DNA of 64,000 nucleotides from Herpomyces periplanetae (GCA_009733715.1 WMKJ01000019.1:93617-157616); one strand, 5' to 3'. Positions 9,737 through 21,047 are shown, counted from the stretch's first letter. The notes: generated by a model from the sequence alone, not told the origin. A program made the numbers and translations.

Positions 9737-11724
9737 ATGTCGAGGAATATAAACAATGGAAATAGTCCACTGTCAATATTTACCCGGTTGTGAAGTTGGC
9801 CGTCGGGTAAAATAAACAGAAAAACCTGCCCAAGGGGAGGACAAGGGAGGCGAAGCAAGTACAACGAGATATGCCGAGTTAAGGAAAAGGCAAATGGTCG
9901 CCCAGATTATCATTAAATTTGGTGTTATGCAACGTTGGATAGGGATTCAAGGTCATAGAGTAGCAAGGCTAGCGGTTTAACGACCTCGGGGTGGGTTAAA
10001 TAAGACTGAGAAAGGGTGACAATAGACAAAGTTAAGATGTGACGGGAAATACGGATTACTCCGTACGGGACAAGGATAGGCATGTTCGTGAAAGAATATA
10101 GTAGTTATATAGAGACGGGGTAGGATGATATAGTAGAGAGTTTACAAGGGTATACACAAAAGTGTATTGGTGGAATTAGTAAATAACGAATGCATTGAGT
10201 GTGAAAGTTTACCCAAAGATTTGAAGGGAGGAAGATAAAAATCAAGTTTTGTGATGAATCTTCAATAAGCGCAGTATTGAAAGTGAAAACCATAAGTGGA
10301 TGACGGGCAGAGAATCTAGCGCAACGGTGAGTAGAAGTAGATAATGATAAAACGCATCAAGTAAATGAAGGGAGAGGAAGATTTACGCAATGTAAAAATG
10401 CGAAGCATTTTAACAATTGACATAAAGTGTATTAACTGACTGACCAATTGAAGGATATAAATGGGTAAGAACCTAATTTTGTGAGTGACACTAAACCAAT
10501 GCCTACCCAATCGACAAACCGTCCATAAGGTTGTAATTAACAGCGCAATTATTATATATCATCCATTAACCAAAGGTCAAGCCACTTCGCAGTAGAAAGT
10601 GTGGCGGTGCGTGGGGGAGGATGAAGTGAGGAAGGGAATGAATGGACAAAAATAAGACCATGATTTGTAGAAGGGATGGGGCTAGATTGGATTTAGAAAC
10701 AAATACAGTGAAAAGGTGAAGGGTCTTGCATGTAAGAAAAAGTGGTAGGGAGATATTATTGGGTAAAAGGCATGAAAAGTGCAGAAGAGGAAGATAGAGG
10801 ATGTGAATGTGGGTGTGCGTGTGACAGGAATCACAGTGCTTCAATTTAGAGTTAGGCAATGGTGATTGAATTGCAGCAAGTTAATCATATATGTATGTAC
10901 GTACGTAGAAATTCATCTACTAAATAATTATGCAAATCGAACAATGTGATGAAAGTAAAATAAATTTAAGCCCAAATGAATTCAATTTGTTCCGTGTGTG
11001 AAATTTCAGTTTAGTCGAAAAGTCGGCAATTCAAGTTAGCGAACAAAAAGTCTTGAGGGGCTCAGTCACGGAGAATTTGCCACACTTTGGGGTAAGGTAA
11101 GGGGAGAGGAGTACGGGAAAATAATTTAGCGAGGAAGGAAAAAAAAAGAGTCGGGAAGCCGGGGAAAAAAAAGCCAAGAAACGGGTAAGGGAAGACGAAT
11201 TCAAGTATCGGGAGGGGGTTACGGGATACGGGATAGGTGAGGGGAAAGAGTCGGAAAGGGAAAAATATTACAACGAATCGGTTAAACATCGGGGTATAAC
11301 GCGACGGGAAAATTTTTTAAAATTTTACAAAATTATAAATTTGATCAGGGTTAATTTATCGTCGTAGTACGAAAGACTTCAAGGGATTAACGGGCAACGT
11401 AAAATATTGTTACATTGCATGGGTACGATAGAATTTTGATTGCTGGGATTATCTTTGTTGCAATTACGGCAGACTATTCTTTAATAATGATTAATAACGG
11501 ATGGGGGGTTAATTGTGGTTAGAGGGAACATTGAGTGTATTTTTACAGATTTTGGATGAGCGTGTTTAAAATATCCGCTTTGTATAATTAACTTCATTCT
11601 TGGATTATCTTTCGTATTGAATCGAATGGTATCGTATTCTATGGGTAACTCACATCTCTAAATTTGTACGTACGTTCATACGATTGTTAGGATTACGAAT
11701 TTGGATATTTTGTTTTTTTAACAG

Positions 11725-11748
11725 CGGCGGCGGCGGCGGCGGCGGCGG
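11725..11748. repeat. (CGG)8 trinucleotide repeat upstream of RIB1
   Basis: Eight perfect CGG units in an otherwise AT-rich leader, 77 bp before the RIB1 start codon. Probably within the 5' UTR. Confidence 0.95.
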
Positions 11749-11824
11749 TTAGCCATATAGTCATCGGGACTCACAATAACGACATTGGATTGGAAGCCAA
11801 ATTCACACGATCGGATATACTAGA

Positions 11825-12934
11825 ATGACACTGCATGTTACAAGGGATTATTTAAGACATATTTATCCTAAACAAACGTATGAGATTGTTCATTCGAGTA
11901 CGGATTATGTGCAAGGGCATGAAGAAGGGGATTCACAAGAATCATTATCCTCTGGGAAAGTGAAAGAAGGAAATGATGAAGTTAATTCACACCAAAGGGA
12001 AACTACGGATACACTACCCAAAGTGGAGTGTATAGTACGCGCAAGAATACCGACAAGCTCACATCCACAAACCTTTTTACACTTGTATCACAATTCGATT
12101 GATACAAAGGAACATTTAGCCATAACGTTTGGAAATCAGTTTAAAAGCCAAAGTTTGCAACAAGTTCGACCCGACGAATGTGAACTGGATCGTATAACTC
12201 GTGGTGCTAGTAGCGAGGTTAGTGAAGTGCCAACTGGGGGGTCAGAATCTGAATCTGGTCCAGGTTCACTGTCAGAATCATCTTCATTATCGGTGTCACT
12301 ATCCATATTAGATTCAACGACTGGAGTAACGAAAAATTCATGCTCTGTTTCCACCACTTCTATACCTAATGGTTATGAGAGAGAAGTAATAGATCAAGCT
12401 AAAGAATTATATGCCCCACTAGTACGAATACATTCCGAATGTTTTACTGGTGAAACAATCGGTTCAGTTCGATGCGACTGTGGTGAACAACTGGATGAAG
12501 CAGTTAGATTGATAACTCAATCTTTAAAACGTGACAATACCGGTGGAGTAATAGTATATTTGCGGCAGGAAGGTCGAGGAATTGGGCTAGCTGAGAAACT
12601 GAAAGCGTATAACTTACAGGACTTAGGGCATGATACATATGATGCAAATATATTGTTACAACATCCCCCCGACGCCAGGAGTTATGATGTTGCTGCCGCT
12701 ATACTCTTGGATTTAGGGTTATCCGAGTACAAAGGTATTAGACTCATGACTAATAATCCCGAAAAGGTGAACATTTTGGAAAAGTTCATGGGCAAAGTTG
12801 GCGGAACGGTTGAAAGAATTCCCATGATTCCTGTAACATGGCAAACCAATGGAAAACGTGGAATAAAAGGTCCAGATTTTGAACGCTATGTTTCCACCAA
12901 GATCAAAAAGTTTTCTCATCATTTTACATCGTGA
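11825..12934 (+). CDS. RIB1: GTP cyclohydrolase II, riboflavin biosynthesis
   Basis: Catalyses the first committed step of riboflavin synthesis, GTP to 2,5-diamino-6-ribosylamino-pyrimidinone phosphate. Single exon, 369 aa. The fungal-type N-terminal block [11 protein letters not shown]...FLHLYHN and EHLAITFG is present. A Ser/Glu-rich insert of about 60 aa sits near residues 120-180. The catalytic part follows: IHSECFTGE, zinc ligands in the C-x10-C-x-C pattern ([15 protein letters not shown]), [32 protein letters not shown], and LMTNNPEKV near the end. These match bacterial RibA and yeast Rib1. No fused DHBP synthase domain, as expected in fungi. It converges with the FPGS gene, leaving 143 bp between the two stop codons. 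Confidence 0.95.
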   Translation: MTLHVTRDYLRHIYPKQTYEIVHSSTDYVQGHEEGDSQESLSSGKVKEGNDEVNSHQRETTDTLPKVECIVRARIPTSSHPQTFLHLYHNSIDTKEHLAITFGNQFKSQSLQQVRPDECELDRITRGASSEVSEVPTGGSESESGPGSLSESSSLSVSLSILDSTTGVTKNSCSVSTTSIPNGYEREVIDQAKELYAPLVRIHSECFTGETIGSVRCDCGEQLDEAVRLITQSLKRDNTGGVIVYLRQEGRGIGLAEKLKAYNLQDLGHDTYDANILLQHPPDARSYDVAAAILLDLGLSEYKGIRLMTNNPEKVNILEKFMGKVGGTVERIPMIPVTWQTNGKRGIKGPDFERYVSTKIKKFSHHFTS

Positions 12935-13077
12935 GAACTGAAGGAAAGAGGGTATTATACACATTTGCGTATAATTTTTTCCTTTTGCCTTTAGTTTAAA
13001 TTCCACATTACATCAGTTCAACTAAGTTTTTTTTTCATACCTTGTCTCACTCCACCTTATCATCCTTATCAAAATCG

Positions 13078-14766
13078 TTATCCAACAACCGGTAAATTCA
13101 TAACTTCCATCATACTTCCAATCAACCTCAAACTTCCCGTAACAAGGACGTGCACCGCCACATCCCCGGCCGCGGGATCGGGATTAGCGGGCCGATTGAG
13201 ACGTTCGGCAACGGATCGGCAATGTATTATGACGTCATTGACGGTTGAAGTAGTCCGAATCGAATTGGAAGACTGTTGGGATGAAGATTGCCAAAGTATT
13301 TTCATGATTGACTGTCGGTTAGATGATGGGGAACTGGACTCTTGGATGAATTTACTTCTTTGCCACAAATCAGATTCATATTTCTCGGGTAACTTGATTT
13401 GGTCAATAGTGGTAGTGGTAGGGGCAATAGTGTTGGTCGTAAAAATGACTTCATTAAAGCCTTTTCCCGTATTTGTGCCGTTCCATAATGCCTTTAACAA
13501 TTGATTTAAATCTCTCTTTTCATCAGTCTGATTAAATACTAAAATTCGATAATCATTTTCCCTTGTACACTTTATGAACCATTTTCCCGTAGCCTGCAAA
13601 CTTAACGGTGTATGTGCTCCATCAAACCACCATGTTAAACGGTCATTATACGTATCATGTCTCACATCATAACGTCCGGGCCATTTAACCGTTTTAAATA
13701 CTTGTGACATACTTTCCATCAACTTTCTTACCACTTTATCCCTACTTTTCCCATGTAAACGTAAATTATCCCCATCCAATGATATTGATTTTCGACGATT
13801 TAAATAATCCAGTAAATTTACGCTAATTTCATCATAAATCTTAGAGGCAATACTCGGCGGTAAAATTTGCGTACGTTGCAATACTGTGGTTATTAATGCC
13901 ATGGCTAATCTTTGATTATCCCGTTCAAATGGACGAACCGTTTGTCCCATTGTATTTTCATGACTTAAAACCAAACGGACATTGGCAGCTTTATCGTGTT
14001 TGACAGCTTCATTTGCAATACTTTGTATTGCTTCATCACATTCTTGTTGCATGACGAACCCTGGTACATCCGGTTTGAGTATACCCGCTTTGTGCCATCC
14101 AATACTCCAAATACTCTTACCGAGTAAGTGAACATGATCTAAATCTAATCTCGTGATACCCGTTACACAGGGTTTAGCGATAAAGTTAGTACAATCGTAT
14201 CGTCCACCAACTCCTGTTTCTAGTATGACTAAGTTTCGGTTTCGTTCACGAAATATACTTAGCGCTAACAATGTTAAAAAACGAAAGTAACCAGGTCGAT
14301 CATCGTTAATACCTCTTCCCTTCTCTAGACTAGTAGTAGTGTAATCATTAGATTCGCTGAGGCCAAGTTTACGCCAGACTCGAAAGAAGTAGTCCGTAAA
14401 TTCCCCCTCACTAATAATTTCGTCGTTTAAACGAATACGTTCCCGAACGCTACGTAGATGAGGCGATGTGAAAAGCCCACTTTGTAAACGGTCTGTAAAT
14501 AATCTTTTTGCCATATACGATACATAAGCACACACGCTACCCTTTCCCTTTGTTCCGCTAACGTGTACAATGTTCATACTATCCAAATCATTATTCGTAT
14601 AACCAAGTTGACTCCACCATACACGCATAGCATCTAACCCTTTTTCACCATGCGCATAAGGTTGTTTTTGTGCAGCTTCAATTGCTTCGGCATTTGACTG
14701 TAACGTGTTTAACAATTTTATAGCATTTTTGTAATTTGTACTGACATTCCTCATGAATTTGGTCAT
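13078..14766 (-). CDS. MET7: Folylpolyglutamate synthase
   Basis: Adds gamma-linked glutamates to folates so they are retained in cytosol and mitochondria. Single exon, 562 aa. Seen in order: P-loop VHVSGTKGKGSVCAYVS near residue 68, the block GLFTSPHLRSVRERIRLN, GYFRFLTLLAL, the omega-loop motif LVILETGVGGRYDCTN, the DLDHVHLLG.S...I..HKAGILK block and, in the C-terminal domain, WPGRYD and WWFDGAHTPLS. These are the family signatures of Mur-ligase-type FPGS. The initiator ATG at 14766 is followed by an Arg/Asn/Lys-rich segment that could act as a weak mitochondrial presequence. The SDR gene at 15182 is divergent with 415 bp between the starts. Confidence 0.95.
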   Translation of the reverse strand: MTKFMRNVSTNYKNAIKLLNTLQSNAEAIEAAQKQPYAHGEKGLDAMRVWWSQLGYTNNDLDSMNIVHVSGTKGKGSVCAYVSYMAKRLFTDRLQSGLFTSPHLRSVRERIRLNDEIISEGEFTDYFFRVWRKLGLSESNDYTTTSLEKGRGINDDRPGYFRFLTLLALSIFRERNRNLVILETGVGGRYDCTNFIAKPCVTGITRLDLDHVHLLGKSIWSIGWHKAGILKPDVPGFVMQQECDEAIQSIANEAVKHDKAANVRLVLSHENTMGQTVRPFERDNQRLAMALITTVLQRTQILPPSIASKIYDEISVNLLDYLNRRKSISLDGDNLRLHGKSRDKVVRKLMESMSQVFKTVKWPGRYDVRHDTYNDRLTWWFDGAHTPLSLQATGKWFIKCTRENDYRILVFNQTDEKRDLNQLLKALWNGTNTGKGFNEVIFTTNTIAPTTTTIDQIKLPEKYESDLWQRSKFIQESSSPSSNRQSIMKILWQSSSQQSSNSIRTTSTVNDVIIHCRSVAERLNRPANPDPAAGDVAVHVLVTGSLRLIGSMMEVMNLPVVG

Positions 14767-15181
14767 GATTAATGTTTGTCATTCATTCTTCCAATCGTTT
14801 TGGCCAATAATACCTTGATATGAAATAGATGCAAGCATTCGAAATTTCTCGTATCCGTTAATGTTATATCGTCCCATCTCACGTTAAACTTGGTCAAACA
14901 TCTTCACTGATGAATGACTAAACTTGTTACGCCACACTTCCGGATAGGCGGAGTAGTGGCTAACCATAATACGATACTGCGGGGTCTTGGAAGCTGGCGT
15001 ATGAAGGGGTAAGGATAGGTGGGAAAAAATCAGTTAAAACGTTGAATAAAAGAATGATAAGGAAAAAAAATGTGTAAGCGTAGCTTGAGTAGTCAAATAG
15101 GTGGATTGTAGGAGGGTAAACGAGAGAGGAGGTAGACAAAGAATCACCTTATCACATAAACGACAATATTAAAAACGAAAT
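14767..15181. other. Divergent promoter between FPGS and SDR genes
   Basis: 415 bp without coding potential. It contains A-rich tracts (ggaaaaaaaa near 15060) but no motif I can assign. Confidence 0.6.
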
Positions 15182-16300
15182 ATGGAAAATCCTTCTCGAG
15201 TTATCATAGTTACGGGAGCTTCAAGAGGTATTGGAGCGGGCATAGTTCGACAACTTGTTAAATTAGACGTGGATTTAGCCATAAAATTTTCAAAGTCCAC
15301 ACAAAAACCCATTGCCACTGACTGGGCAGGAACGAGATTAATTATTACGGCTCGCACAAAAGGTTTGTTGGATAAACTACTCGAGGACATTCAGGTAAAG
15401 GTTGATGATACTCTTACCGCTACGTTTTCCGAATCCACACCTCGTCAAAGGTACTGCGTTGCCGATCGCGTTAAAATTATTCCGGGGAATATTTCCGAGC
15501 TGCAGACAGTACATGCCCTTGTGGATAGTGCAATTTCATTGTGGAAAAGGTTGGATTGTTTGCTGGTAAATCACGGAGTACTTGATCCAGTTATGCCAGT
15601 TCGTAATGCAAATCCGAATACGTGGCGAGAAACATTCAATACGAATTTCTTCAGTGTAGTGGATATGGTCGGTTATATATACTTTAATTTGATGATTAAT
15701 TTTGAATCTGTGTGCATACATGATGAATACGTAGCTCACACAGTATTATGATTGTTGGTATAAATTATTTATTTAGGTCAACGCAGCGTTACCTTCATTA
15801 CGCAAGGCACCTCATCCATCGATTCTATTTGTATCGACAGGAGCAGCTGTTAACGCTTATACGGCATTAGGAGCTTACGGAGCTAGTAAAGCGGCTCTCA
15901 ATCATTTTGCTCAAACGATAAATGCGGAAGAAGGGCCAAAATCCACTTCACGTTCAGGTAATGGCATTATTATAGTGGCTGTTCGTCCGGGAGTTGTTGC
16001 TACAGATATGTTGGATAATATACAAAACCACCATGCAGAAAAAATGAATCCCAATGATGCCAAACGTTTTACGAGTATTCACGAGCAAGGTGAGGCATTG
16101 TCACCTGATGTACCAGGTCACATGTTTGCTGGAATGTCAATGGATGAGAATCTTGAAGCAGGCTTGTCAGGGCAATTTCTCAGGTAGGTATAACGAAGGT
16201 CGAGGGAAAGATAAAATTTATCGATTAACGAGACTGATTTGATCTTTATATTAGCTGGGACGATGCACGCTTAGCAAAGTATGTTAAGAGGAACATTTGA
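15182..16300 (+). CDS. Short-chain dehydrogenase/reductase, YIR035C/YIR036C-like
   Basis: NADP(H)-dependent Rossmann-fold reductase of the sepiapterin-reductase-like SDR group; substrate unknown. Exons 15182-15667, 15777-16183 and 16255-16300 close in phase to 312 aa. Cofactor motif TGASRGIGAG (residues 11-20), NHG at the NAG position, catalytic STGAAVNAYTALGAYGASKAALNHFA giving Ser, Tyr and Lys of the S-Y-x3-K set, and VRPGVVATDM. The end LSGQFLRSWDDARLAKY resembles the yeast ending. An acidic/Thr-rich insert of about 25 aa follows the cofactor site. Intron 1 uses an unusual donor (GTCGGT), chosen because it is the only join that preserves the homologous NFFSVV...PSL segment. Confidence 0.88.
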
Positions 16301-16945
16301 TAAAAATGGTATCTGGATACAACACAACTTTAAAGGTTAGAGTGGTATAGGGTTAAGTTAGTATGTTGACCCGAAAAAAATGGTAGGGTAGAAATAACAT
16401 TTTAACAAATTTATTCAATAATCTTCTTGTAAATTGTAGAGCTCAGAGATGTAGTTTGGCTATATGGAAACGTATAAAAATACGTTCGTTCTAAATGTCC
16501 AGTAATCATAATTTTATTAAAAAAACCCAATTTCATACTGGGGCGACACTTCTAGAACGATCATCATAGCACAATATTACACGAATATAGGATAAAGACG
16601 AATAATATACTTACATTTAAAAGAGTAAACTATCCAAATAAATCATTTCACCCTTGATAAACGACCCACAAGAGGAAAATTCAGAAACAATTTAAAAAAG
16701 TGAAAAAATCCTTCAAACCAAAAAAAAAACCTTTTTATACTACAGTATCACCATTTCCTCGCTTCTCCCATTACTAATTGCCCACCAAACCCAGCTTACC
16801 AATCCCGCTTCTTAGTAAGCATAAGAAAATTGCGAGGAATTAGTGTAATACGGAGCCGGATGGCGCGGCGGGACGGCGACGGGGAGGGATTCGGGGCTAG
16901 GGTTTCAAGAGGAAGTAGACCAACCCGAGATTAGATAATAAACGG

Positions 16946-17009
16946 CACGTGCCCGTAGAGGGAGGGTATTGGGAAGATTTGCGTAGTTTACGCGCTTATT
17001 CTTCACGTG
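16946..17009. promoter_or_regulatory. Pair of CACGTG boxes upstream of NC2beta
   Basis: CACGTG at 16946-16951 (GGCACGTGCC, itself a palindrome) and at 17004-17009, 380 and 322 bp before the NC2beta start. Possible bHLH sites; inferred from consensus only. Confidence 0.4.
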
Positions 17010-17192
17010 CATGCGTGTGCTGACAGGCAAGCAAGTCTTAAAAGAAGTTTTTCCGAACGCCTCAGGTTTGTTGAGGGAAAAATTGCTAAATTGACGTTCA
17101 ATTATTCGCGTACGCGTTAGTGTATATTGATATCACATCTTCTGTTCTCGCTTATTTTTTACGGTTGTGCGTGCGCGTACATCTAGGTTAAC

Positions 17193-17267
17193 GCGTGTGT
17201 GTGCGTGCGTGCTTATATGTGTACGTGTACGTGTGTGCGTATGTGCGTGCGTGCGTGCGTGCGTATA
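17193..17267. repeat. GT/GC/AC alternating tract
   Basis: Imperfect (GT)n, (GTGC)n and (GTAC)n repeats just upstream of NC2beta, ending in tandem GTGC units. Z-DNA-prone by composition. Confidence 0.85.
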
Positions 17268-17325
17268 AACGTATTAAAACATCCATCTCATCATACCATC
17301 AAAAAGCTTGTCCTTCCATACACTC

Positions 17326-18228
17326 ATGTCAGACTGTGAATATGGAAATTCCTTCGGAGGTGGTACGTAATCATTCTACACTTTTCTATACTGCTTGTTA
17401 ACATCTCATCTTATCATTTCTAACGTATTTTTACCAATCTTGTTATTCCCGTTACTCACATTAATTTCTTATAATATAGGTGGGTTTAACAATGATGATT
17501 TAACTTTACCTAAGGGTACGTTATTGCTATCCTGTACCCCATTCATACACCATCTTCCACGCATCCTCCTTCCCGCTAAGCTTTATATCCTTTAAGCTAC
17601 CGTTGCAAAAATCGTTTCGGAGATCCTCAGCCAAAGAAGTGGTACCAAAGATACTCAACCATCATCGAATCCTTTAAATGAACTTTCCACTACCGCTACT
17701 CCAGGAAACCAATCCGCCAATACTACCCACTATACCGAAGATGACGATGAATTCGACGATGATGATGACGACGACTCCCAAATTCAACCCGCTACACCGA
17801 CAAACCAATCCATTGGAAATCCCCGCCTCTCGACCACCACCGGATCTTCTACTCATTCTTCCTCTTCCGGGCCTCTTGTATTTGCCCGTGAAACTCGCGA
17901 TCTTCTAATTCTTTGTTGTGTCGAATTCATTAGCCTTGTGGCGTCCGAGGCTAATGAAGTGGCTGAGCGAGAAGCCAAGAAGACCATTGCGTGTGAGCAC
18001 GTGGCCGCCGCCCTTGAACAGCTAGGTTATGCAGATTATGTTCCTGAAGTGGAGAAAGTCGCCAGGACGTTTAAACGTTTGCACATTTCTCGTGAGAAGA
18101 AACAGAGTAAAATCGAGCAAAGTGGCCTTACCGAAGATGAACTTATCCGTCAACAGCAGGAGTTATTTCGTTCTGCTACGGATAAGTTTAACGCATTACC
18201 ATCTTCTACACCGGGCCCTTCTTCTTAA
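17326..18228 (+). CDS. NCB2: Negative cofactor 2 beta (Dr1), TBP-binding repressor
   Basis: Histone-fold protein that pairs with NC2alpha, clamps TBP on DNA and blocks TFIIA/TFIIB. Exons 17326-17362, 17480-17515 and 17597-18228 close to 234 aa. The start MSDCEYGN was chosen because it alone gives the phase-1 donor needed to read NNDDLTLPKATVAKIVSEIL, the canonical Dr1 beginning. The rest of the fold follows: FARETRDLLILCCVEFI, the ASEANE block, KKTIACEHVAAALEQLGY, and the C-terminal helix EDELIRQQQELF. Oddity: about 80 residues, Ser/Thr/Asn-rich with a poly-Asp run, lie between helix 1 and helix 2. In other Dr1 proteins that loop is about ten residues. The insert is read through without a stop and shows no splice pair, so it appears translated. 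Confidence 0.92.
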
Positions 18229-18617
18229 TCTTCCCAACTTTTTTTTGGTTTGTTTGCCTTTGCCCGTGTATATTTCTGCCTTTCTTCCTTAACAATTTTA
18301 TTCTTGTGCAGGATATTTCTCACCAATACATTAGTGTCTGTGCGTGCGTGCTTGCGCCCACACGCACACGCGCAATTCCTTTGATATTCGCCAAAGGAAT
18401 GATACGTGTATACATTATACACTATACACGACCATGATAGGTTGAAAATGTAACGAAATTACCGAAAACTGCGAATCTTCCAATATAAACTAATGTTCCA
18501 AACATCCTTTCATCTCGTAATTTTCCGCTGACAATACTAGGTTCATGCTCATACCATCATTTACTATTTACACGGCAGCGTTAATCGAATATCGTTAATT
18601 ATCAACCATTATCATGG
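18229..18617. other. Intergenic, convergent 3' ends
   Basis: 389 bp between the convergent NC2beta and GH76 genes. A short GTGCGTGCGTGCTTGCGC/CACACGCACACGCG tract near 18.34-18.37 kb; nothing else seen. Confidence 0.6.
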
Positions 18618-20079
18618 TCAAGCAATCATCCACCAAGCTCCAACAAGGATACTGGCTAACAATAACGTTGTTAGAATACCCGCACCGACTCTATCAGCCG
18701 TCGTAATTTCTTCAAATACCAATGAACCCGTTGAAAAACCACCACCTGCACCAGGATCACCTTTGCTGGTACCACCGGATCTTTGAGTAACTGGACCCGC
18801 AACTGTACCGAGCAGGTTGGCCTGAATTATCTCCAAGGCTGCCATTTGTTCTCCTACACCTGTAGAACCATCATACTTTCCATCCTTCCACCATCCTAAG
18901 CCACATGAGTCTCCCGCAGGTGGTCCTGTACACTGTCTCGCGGCAGCTCGAGCGGATGCCTGAATTTTGGGAATAAGTGAATCAGCCGTCCACGGGGCTA
19001 CTTTTACCGTGGATGCCATCCATCTCGACAGATACGCCTTGAATGATCTTTGATCAACATCACACTTCGCATTTGGTTCACAAGCCGCTTCATACATTAT
19101 ATTCGTATCCTTGTAAAAAAACACATTAAGACCTTTAATGATGCCTTCTAAACGGTTTCTCCACAATTCCGATCGTGTCTACGTTAAATCAACAGTTAGC
19201 AAGGTTTAACGGGCAAACATAACGTTACAAGTACCAACTTATTAACGTATACATATAAATATATATATCAGATCAAGGTGTATAGAGTAGTATACTTACA
19301 AGGTTCCACATAGCGGCTGCGCCGTACATGAATACACCGGCATTGTACGTCCACTGAATTGGATTAATAACGGAGCACTTGGTACGATCATCAGAGCCAT
19401 CGAAAAAATGGTAATCCTTATTCATAAGACCCACTTGTTCAGTCCATTTCCAAGTGCGTTCAGCCCATTGAGCATAGGTTTTATTACCGGTGTACTTGGC
19501 AAGTCTAGCAGCAATATTAAAGAAACATCCATTTGATATAGTATTTTTATAGTTATAACCATTATTAAACGTAAAAATTTGCCATTTTAAGCCTCCCCCA
19601 CACGAAGATTCATCCCAACGAGCAGCCTGGGTATTAAAAACGGCCTGAGCTAGAGCCAGCCATTGAGGTTCGTAAGCGGGTGGATTTGGGAATTTAAATT
19701 CAGCAGCCGACATAGCAGCAAGAGCCCAAAAAGCTTGGTCATCATTACCAAGGGTTTTCGTTTGATTTGGAGGCATATAGTCACGGTTTGGGCCGACTTG
19801 GAAGAGTAAAGCTTGCGTGGTATTAGCGTTAAATTGAGCATCACCCGTATAATACCAATATTCCACTAAAGCACCAAACATAGCGCCGGCCTCCCACCAG
19901 TAATAGGGATCGGGAAGATTACCGGGAACGTCACCGGGACGGTAGCCCGTATAATATTTGAACATATTTCGAGCCACGATTTGAGCAGCTTTACGTATAG
20001 ACGCTGCTGATGATACATCAAGTTCGATACATAAGGATAAAAGGGGAAGTAACGATAAAAGGAAAAAGATACGAAGCAT
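18618..20079 (-). CDS. DCW1: GH76 mannan endo-1,6-alpha-mannosidase, Dfg5/Dcw1 type
   Basis: GPI-anchored enzyme thought to transfer GPI-mannoproteins onto cell-wall glucan. Exons 20079-19300 and 19178-18618 close to 446 aa. Features: a signal peptide (residues 1-17, Leu-rich), the start [39 protein letters not shown], and [16 protein letters not shown] containing the paired catalytic aspartates. [46 protein letters not shown] and paired cysteines follow. The C-terminus is a hydrophobic tail (about 20 aa, ending WWMIA) after a Gly/Ser-rich spacer, the layout of a GPI-attachment signal. DCW1 and DFG5 paralogues cannot be separated by eye. Confidence 0.93.
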
Positions 20080-20233
20080 GATGAAATGAGATGTATGAAA
20101 AGTGTATGTGTGTATGCGTATGTAATGTGAAGAGGTGATGAGAGTAAATAAACACGAGAAACAGTATGTATGATATTTAGTGGTTAGCTAAGAGTATAGT
20201 AATAATTACGAAGACTATGTGATCAAGCAAGTG

Positions 20234-20848
20234 TTAAATTTCAATATTTTCAGGTAAATTTGCCGCAACGGACTTTTGAATAAGGGTTAAATCATCTACT
20301 AAATTAGGATTATTTTGCGTAGTAGAATAAGGAGACCAGAGCGATAAATTTAAGCCTTGGGAGGAAGGAAATTTTGGAATTAGATGAAAGTGAACGTGCA
20401 TGACTTGTTGATGAGCCAGTACACCATTATTTTGCAACAAGTTAAAATCGGATGCCGAAACAAACGGGAGTAGGTGACTTGCAACTTGCTTCGCGATGGG
20501 TAGAATTTCCGTAAGAAAAGGAGTTGGAACGTCCAAAAGTGTTGCCGCGTGAAACTTGGGAATGATCAGCTGACCATTCCATCCAAACAATTAGTAAGCG
20601 GTGTAAACCTCGGAGAAAGGGCACTTACGGTGTGGCCACGTGAGAGAGGGTTAACATCGAGGAACGCGAGACATTTGGAAGTTTCGTAGAGTTTATGGCA
20701 TGGAATTGAACCTGTAGGTAGGGATTGGGAATAAGTTTGCAAGGACGAGTGATGGGGGAAAAATATGTGACGCGTGATCAAGGGTAAACTTACCTACGAT
20801 GATTTTGCAAAATATACAAGTAGCGGAAGATTGGGTAACGCAAGACAT
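20234..20848 (-). CDS. HNT1: HIT-family nucleotide hydrolase (Hnt1/HINT-like)
   Basis: Histidine-triad phosphoramidase acting on AMP-lysine or similar AMP derivatives. Exons 20848-20794, 20711-20629 and 20569-20234 close to 157 aa. The order is TCIFCKII (zinc-ligand region), AFLDVNPLSRGHT, LIIPKFHAATLLDVP, LLQNNGVLAHQQ and the catalytic triad HVHFHLIPKF. Introns have GTAAGT donors, and intron 2 has a CTTACTAAT branch. It lies 154 bp from the GH76 gene on the same strand. HINT versus Fhit branch: the H-x-H-x-H-L-I-P context and short length favour HINT/Hnt1. Confidence 0.92.
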
Positions 20849-21031
20849 AATTTAGAATTAAAAATCAAGTTCTTCTGAAAAATAACTACTGGAGTAAACA
20901 ACCTAAATTTTCTTAAAATTTTACCGTTGCAACAAATATCTTCCACTTACTCAACTCTGGAAAAAATTCCCAAATATACACAAATTTCTCCCCATCGCCA
21001 TTACAGGCATTAGTCATCGGGTATAGAGCAT

Positions 21032-21037
21032 CACGTG
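21032..21037. promoter_or_regulatory. CACGTG box
   Basis: TCACGTGG context, 184 bp upstream of the HNT1 ATG and just 3' of the secreted-protein gene. Possible bHLH site. Confidence 0.35.
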
Positions 21038-21047
21038 GCCTGGACAG

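Larger units (their letters stand above)
9277..11824. other. 2.5-kb gene-free region with purine-biased top strand
   Basis: No supported gene lies between the divergent LCB4-type and RIB1 starts. From about 9.3 to 11.3 kb the + strand is strikingly rich in A and G (runs such as aggaagg, gggaag, ggggaaa). The complementary strand therefore gives stop-poor ORFs full of Pro, Leu, Ser and Phe that I regard as artefacts. A degenerate GCATG/ACATG pentamer tract and a CATA tract occur near 9.6-9.75 kb. Confidence 0.6.
16301..17325. other. Intergenic region upstream of NC2beta
   Basis: 1 kb with no supported gene. It has two CACGTG boxes (16946 and 17004) and, at its 3' end, a 75-bp alternating purine-pyrimidine tract. 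Short ORFs inside the GT/GC tract are repeat artefacts. Confidence 0.6.

Noticed and set aside
9585-11289. Several 60-97-codon minus-strand ORFs rich in Pro, Leu, Ser, Phe and His
   Set aside because: They mirror the purine-rich + strand; no ATG context, no motif, no splice logic. Composition artefacts.
17326-17400. Alternative NC2beta start at ATG 17342 (MEIPSEV)
   Set aside because: It gives a phase that hits a stop in exon 2 with the strong GTACGT donor, whereas ATG 17326 closes the frame.
17195-17401. Cys/Tyr/Val/Arg-rich ORF
   Set aside because: Translation of the GT/GTGC tract overlapping the NC2beta start; the real exon uses another frame.
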